Assembly: GCA_905192625.1 (NCBI GenBank)
Contig: CAJJLI010000055.1
Location: 1 to 8,850, forward strand
From: an uncultured Clostridium sp.
GTDB lineage: Bacteria; Bacillota; Clostridia; Lachnospirales; Lachnospiraceae
Length of the DNA stretch: 8,850 nt
Direction: 5' to 3'
Made by a program: the position numbers and the translations under genes. Positions 6,958-8,850 of the stretch are shown here, one piece after another. A model generated the notes under the pieces. That model was not told the origin of the DNA. It did not search any database and was given only the letters and a program-made list of their open reading frames with translations. Every line of letters starts with the position of its first letter. Positions within the stretch are counted from its first letter, which is position 1.

Positions 6958-7042
6958 GCGTGCCGGTAATGAGGTTATGAGCTGTAGTATAAGCAGATTG
7001 CAAATATCTGATTTGACTTTATTTCATATAAGGCGAATGTTA

Positions 7043-7525
7043 TTATTTTGAGAGTGACTTTGTACTTATCTCATACATTCTTACTAGTTGACCGCTATCT
7101 TCCTCAACCATACATAGATAATGCCACCCACACTTTTCATAAAATTGTTCATGATCCGTAATTAAATATACGTTAGAATAGCCCAAAGCCTGTGCTTCTT
7201 TACAAGAGAAATCAAGCATAGATTTCGCAACTCCACAATTTCGATATTCTTTTTCAACAAAAACTGCACACACATTTGGTGTCAAATCTTTTCGCTTATG
7301 AAAATCATTTTCTATCAATCCGAAACCGCCAATTATTTTATCTTTATCAATAACCAGATACCACTGTGGTACTTTTGATGGATTTTTCTGACTCTCTTGT
7401 ATGCTTTCTAAATACACAGTTTCTGGCACTTTCCACTTTTCATGAAACCAAGCTGCTGCTTTATCGCTCATGTCCACTCTATCTCTTAGTGAAATGATTT
7501 CCCATTCCTTATTGTTATGTTCCAT
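7043..7525 (-). CDS. GNAT-family N-acetyltransferase
   Basis: This is a 160-residue cytosolic protein of the Gcn5-related acetyltransferase fold, which transfers an acetyl group from acetyl-CoA to an amine. Residues 53-71 (PQWYLVIDKDKIIGGFGLI) match the beta2-beta3 hairpin. Motif A lies at 86-104, with the acetyl-CoA pyrophosphate loop RNCGVA (95-100, pattern R/Q-x-x-G-x-G/A) after the beta4 strand CAVFVEKEY. The C-terminal FYEKCGW (128-134) is the usual motif B ending. The second Gly of the loop is Ala, which is common in the family. The start ATG has AAGGA about 10 nt upstream, a slightly long spacing, and TATAAT boxes lie further up. It is a single-gene unit; no clear terminator follows. 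The acceptor substrate cannot be told. Confidence 0.9.
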   Translation of the reverse strand: MEHNNKEWEIISLRDRVDMSDKAAAWFHEKWKVPETVYLESIQESQKNPSKVPQWYLVIDKDKIIGGFGLIENDFHKRKDLTPNVCAVFVEKEYRNCGVAKSMLDFSCKEAQALGYSNVYLITDHEQFYEKCGWHYLCMVEEDSGQLVRMYEISTKSLSK

Positions 7526-7549
7526 CTATTTTATGTCCTTTTTTATTTT

Positions 7550-7597
7550 ATTATAGTGAATTTCATAGTATTATACTCTTTAATAATCCTACTACAA
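7550..7597 (-). promoter_or_regulatory. Candidate promoter region of the GNAT gene with two TATAAT boxes
   Basis: On the minus strand a perfect TATAAT sits at 7570-7575 with a partial -35 (TTGTAG, 7592-7597) 16 nt upstream. A second perfect TATAAT sits at 7550-7555 without a recognisable -35. The pair is 20 bp apart in a very AT-rich spacer, so either could be the active one and one may be chance. Confidence 0.45.
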
Positions 7598-7697
7598 GTT
7601 ATTACATCCATTTAATTTCTTATTAGTAATTTATTGTCCTGCAATTCAGTATAAAATACTTCTCTAACATCGTTAATCTTTGAAAGAATATTGACAC

Positions 7698-8405
7698 TTA
7701 TTTGTTGTCCTCATCATAAAATCCTCGATATTCTTTCGGCAAAAGTTCAGCAATCTTCACCATTATATGGTTTAAACACTTCGCTTCCCATTCATCTTTT
7801 GATTCCTCTTCACTTATTTTAGGCAATTTAAAAGCACTACCTATATTAACAGTAATATCTGCATCATTGAAAGTTTCTTTTTCCATATCTTTCTTGATTG
7901 GCATAAATTTTTCCGATCCGCTAATACCGATTGGTACAATTGGAGCATTGGTAAGCTTCGCAAAGAGCAAGATTCCTTTTTTCGCTTCAATCATTTTCGC
8001 TGTTCTACTGCGTGTTCCCTCTGGGAATATCAAAATACTGTTCCCTTCTTTTACTGTATGAATCACCTTTTTTATTGCCTCTTTATCTGGTGAGTTTGGA
8101 GTTATTGATATTGATCGTACGGTTTTAAATCCTAAACTTGTAAAGGAATTGGATGATAATTTTTTGCCAGCAACAAATATAACATTCTCTTTTTCTAGTA
8201 CTTTGTTCAAAACTAAACCATCCGAATTGCTTAAATGATTGCACACAAACAAATAAGGTCTTTTAAAGTCACAATTTAAGTTTTCCAAACCTTTTACTTC
8301 TAAATTAACATGCTTCTTTATCTGCATATCTACATAAAACCTAACAAACTTAGCGGTCAAAGGCTCTGGTAACAGATTAATAAACTTCAATAATAATCTA
8401 TTCAT
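7698..8405 (-). CDS. plsC: 1-acyl-sn-glycerol-3-phosphate acyltransferase (PlsC/LPLAT family)
   Basis: This is a 235-residue, membrane-associated acyltransferase that converts lysophosphatidate to phosphatidate, the second acylation of phospholipid synthesis. The catalytic NHxxxxD block is at 56-62 (NHLSNSD, with His57 and Asp62). The second block, with AGKKL and the LGF turn, is at 79-101. The glycerophosphate-binding FPEGTRSR is at 127-134, and the final VPIGI block is at 157-161. The order and length fit the family. The N terminus (LLLKFINLLPEPL) is amphipathic or hydrophobic, suited to membrane binding. The start ATG is preceded by AAGGGG at 10 nt. It appears to be monocistronic, with its own promoter region that carries a palindrome. 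The enzyme could act on another lysolipid, since LPLAT members are hard to separate by sequence; the symbol denotes the family. Confidence 0.88.
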   Translation of the reverse strand: MNRLLLKFINLLPEPLTAKFVRFYVDMQIKKHVNLEVKGLENLNCDFKRPYLFVCNHLSNSDGLVLNKVLEKENVIFVAGKKLSSNSFTSLGFKTVRSISITPNSPDKEAIKKVIHTVKEGNSILIFPEGTRSRTAKMIEAKKGILLFAKLTNAPIVPIGISGSEKFMPIKKDMEKETFNDADITVNIGSAFKLPKISEEESKDEWEAKCLNHIMVKIAELLPKEYRGFYDEDNK

Positions 8406-8427
8406 TATACACTAACCCCTTCATGAT

Positions 8428-8463
8428 ATTATAATTATTTTAAAATGCGATTTCTCGAGAAAT
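8428..8463 (-). promoter_or_regulatory. Promoter region of the acyltransferase gene with a 14-bp perfect palindrome (possible operator)
   Basis: On the minus strand a perfect TATAAT lies at 8428-8433, about 23 nt before the start codon. The expected -35 position (around 8451-8457) has no good TTGACA match, but it is covered by the perfect palindrome ATTTCTCGAGAAAT (8450-8463). A symmetric site over a weak -35 is a common arrangement for a repressor or activator binding site. No regulator gene is next to it. Confidence 0.4.
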
Positions 8464-8504
8464 ACCCTCATCATTATACATCATTTTATTTATTATTTTA
8501 ATAG

Positions 8505-8534
8505 AATAATAAATAAGAGAGCTTGCAATAGCTC
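8505..8534 (-). terminator. Weak hairpin terminator after the small membrane protein gene
   Basis: GAGCT/AGCTC forms a 5-bp stem around a six-base loop (8519-8534), followed on the minus strand by TCTTATTTATTATT. The stem is short and the T-tract interrupted. An AT-only 9-bp hairpin (TTTATTATT at 8489-8497 with AATAATAAA at 8505-8513) comes right after and could assist. It begins about 40 nt after the stop at 8575. Confidence 0.45.
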
Positions 8535-8574
8535 ATTTCGCTTTATTATATCATGAACAATATTATAAAATCAC

Positions 8575-8766
8575 CTATTTTGTTTTATTCATAATATCAT
8601 TATTTATCTCATCCATGTCTTCTAGCATGCTTGCATTCCTTTTATAGGCATCTCTCTTTCGTTTCGCATCTCTTTTGGATATTCCTTTCGCCTCTTTTGT
8701 AATCAATTTACCAATGATAAAAAAAATTACAAGCATCCCAATAAAAACCCAATCATCCCATGCCAT
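8575..8766 (-). CDS. Small single-span membrane protein of unknown function
   Basis: This is a 63-residue protein. Residues 6-22 (WVFIGMLVIFFIIGKLI) form one transmembrane helix near the N terminus, followed by a highly charged, mostly basic cytoplasmic tail (KGISKRDAKRKRDAYKR) and a more acidic, probably helical end (LEDMDEINNDI). The start is well supported: GAGAGGAG lies 7 nt before the ATG. The coding status rests on this ribosome binding site, the sensible topology and a hairpin after the stop. I do not recognise a family. It may be a stand-alone small protein or follow a gene beyond the right edge. Confidence 0.7.
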   Translation of the reverse strand: MAWDDWVFIGMLVIFFIIGKLITKEAKGISKRDAKRKRDAYKRNASMLEDMDEINNDIMNKTK

Positions 8767-8810
8767 ATCCTTGCTCCTCTCTTTTTAAGTAACCGGAATC
8801 ACACGTCTAT

Positions 8811-8839
8811 TCTCTATAAAAATATTTCACCTATGTAAA
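8811..8839 (-). promoter_or_regulatory. Weak candidate promoter for the small membrane protein gene
   Basis: On the minus strand, TTTACA (8834-8839) lies 17 nt from TAGAGA (8811-8816), or 15 nt from TATAGA (8813-8818). Neither -10 is a strong match with ideal spacing. The leader would be about 40 nt. Confidence 0.3.
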
Positions 8840-8850
8840 TAGTATCGTCA

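Larger units (their letters stand above)
6578..7042. other. Gene-free region with an inverted repeat and a GC-rich island
   Basis: Most of the 529 nt between the S66 start and the GNAT stop has no recognisable gene. From 6578 to about 6777 it is plain AT-rich DNA. From 6778 to 6990 it holds a nested inverted repeat and a hairpin-rich island, listed separately. On the minus strand, 6885-6974 is open (30 codons, YRHAEFQQEVEILLEQVSL in part), and a second frame is open over much of the same stretch. Neither has a start, which fits a dispersed repeat or remnant better than a gene. Confidence 0.55.

Noticed and set aside
1..8850. CRISPR array, tRNA or rRNA, transposase, phage or toxin-antitoxin system
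   Set aside because: No spaced direct repeats, cloverleaf or rRNA-like stretches, or matching proteins were seen; the genes are ordinary metabolic ones.

Overview
This AT-rich window (about one third G+C by eye) looks like a chromosomal segment of a low-GC clostridium, most plausibly a Lachnospiraceae / Lachnoclostridium-type organism. The basis is strong AGGAGG-like ribosome binding sites, sigma-A-like promoters, short U-tailed hairpin terminators, a single-chain B12-dependent ribonucleotide reductase and the style of the proteins. The genus is an inference from style, not a database match.

Layout. Positions 1-2226 (+ strand) hold an adenosylcobalamin-dependent ribonucleotide reductase (RtpR/NrdJ type) whose frame is open to the left edge and lacks a convincing start; a terminator follows at 2286-2318. 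Everything to the right is on the minus strand. A purine-salvage pair comes first, a short NCS2-type nucleobase permease (3184-4230) followed 17 nt later by a PRPP-dependent phosphoribosyltransferase (2597-3166), with its own promoter and terminator. Next is a Cof-type HAD phosphatase starting at TTG (4492-5256), with its terminator at 4358-4383. Then comes a family S66 LD-carboxypeptidase/MccF-like gene (5502-6513) that is split by a frameshift although all three expected catalytic residues are still present. About 0.5 kb without a gene follows (6514-7042), holding a 90-nt nested inverted repeat and a GC-richer hairpin island. The right third carries a GNAT acetyltransferase (7043-7525), a PlsC-type acyltransferase (7698-8405) with a 14-bp palindrome in its promoter region, and a 63-residue single-span membrane protein (8575-8766).

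Functional links are few. The permease and phosphoribosyltransferase probably act together, importing a base and converting it to a nucleotide. The reductase makes deoxynucleotides but is convergent with that pair and separately terminated. The remaining genes look like unrelated single-gene units. The stretch from about 4390 to 7040 shows decay: the frameshifted peptidase, two open tails with protein-like composition but no good start (4394-4519 and 5316-5480), and the repeat-like island. I see no phage, CRISPR, transposase, tRNA or rRNA, and no convincing new multi-gene system. The items most worth checking are the frameshifted S66 peptidase, the reductase N terminus and the inverted-repeat element.
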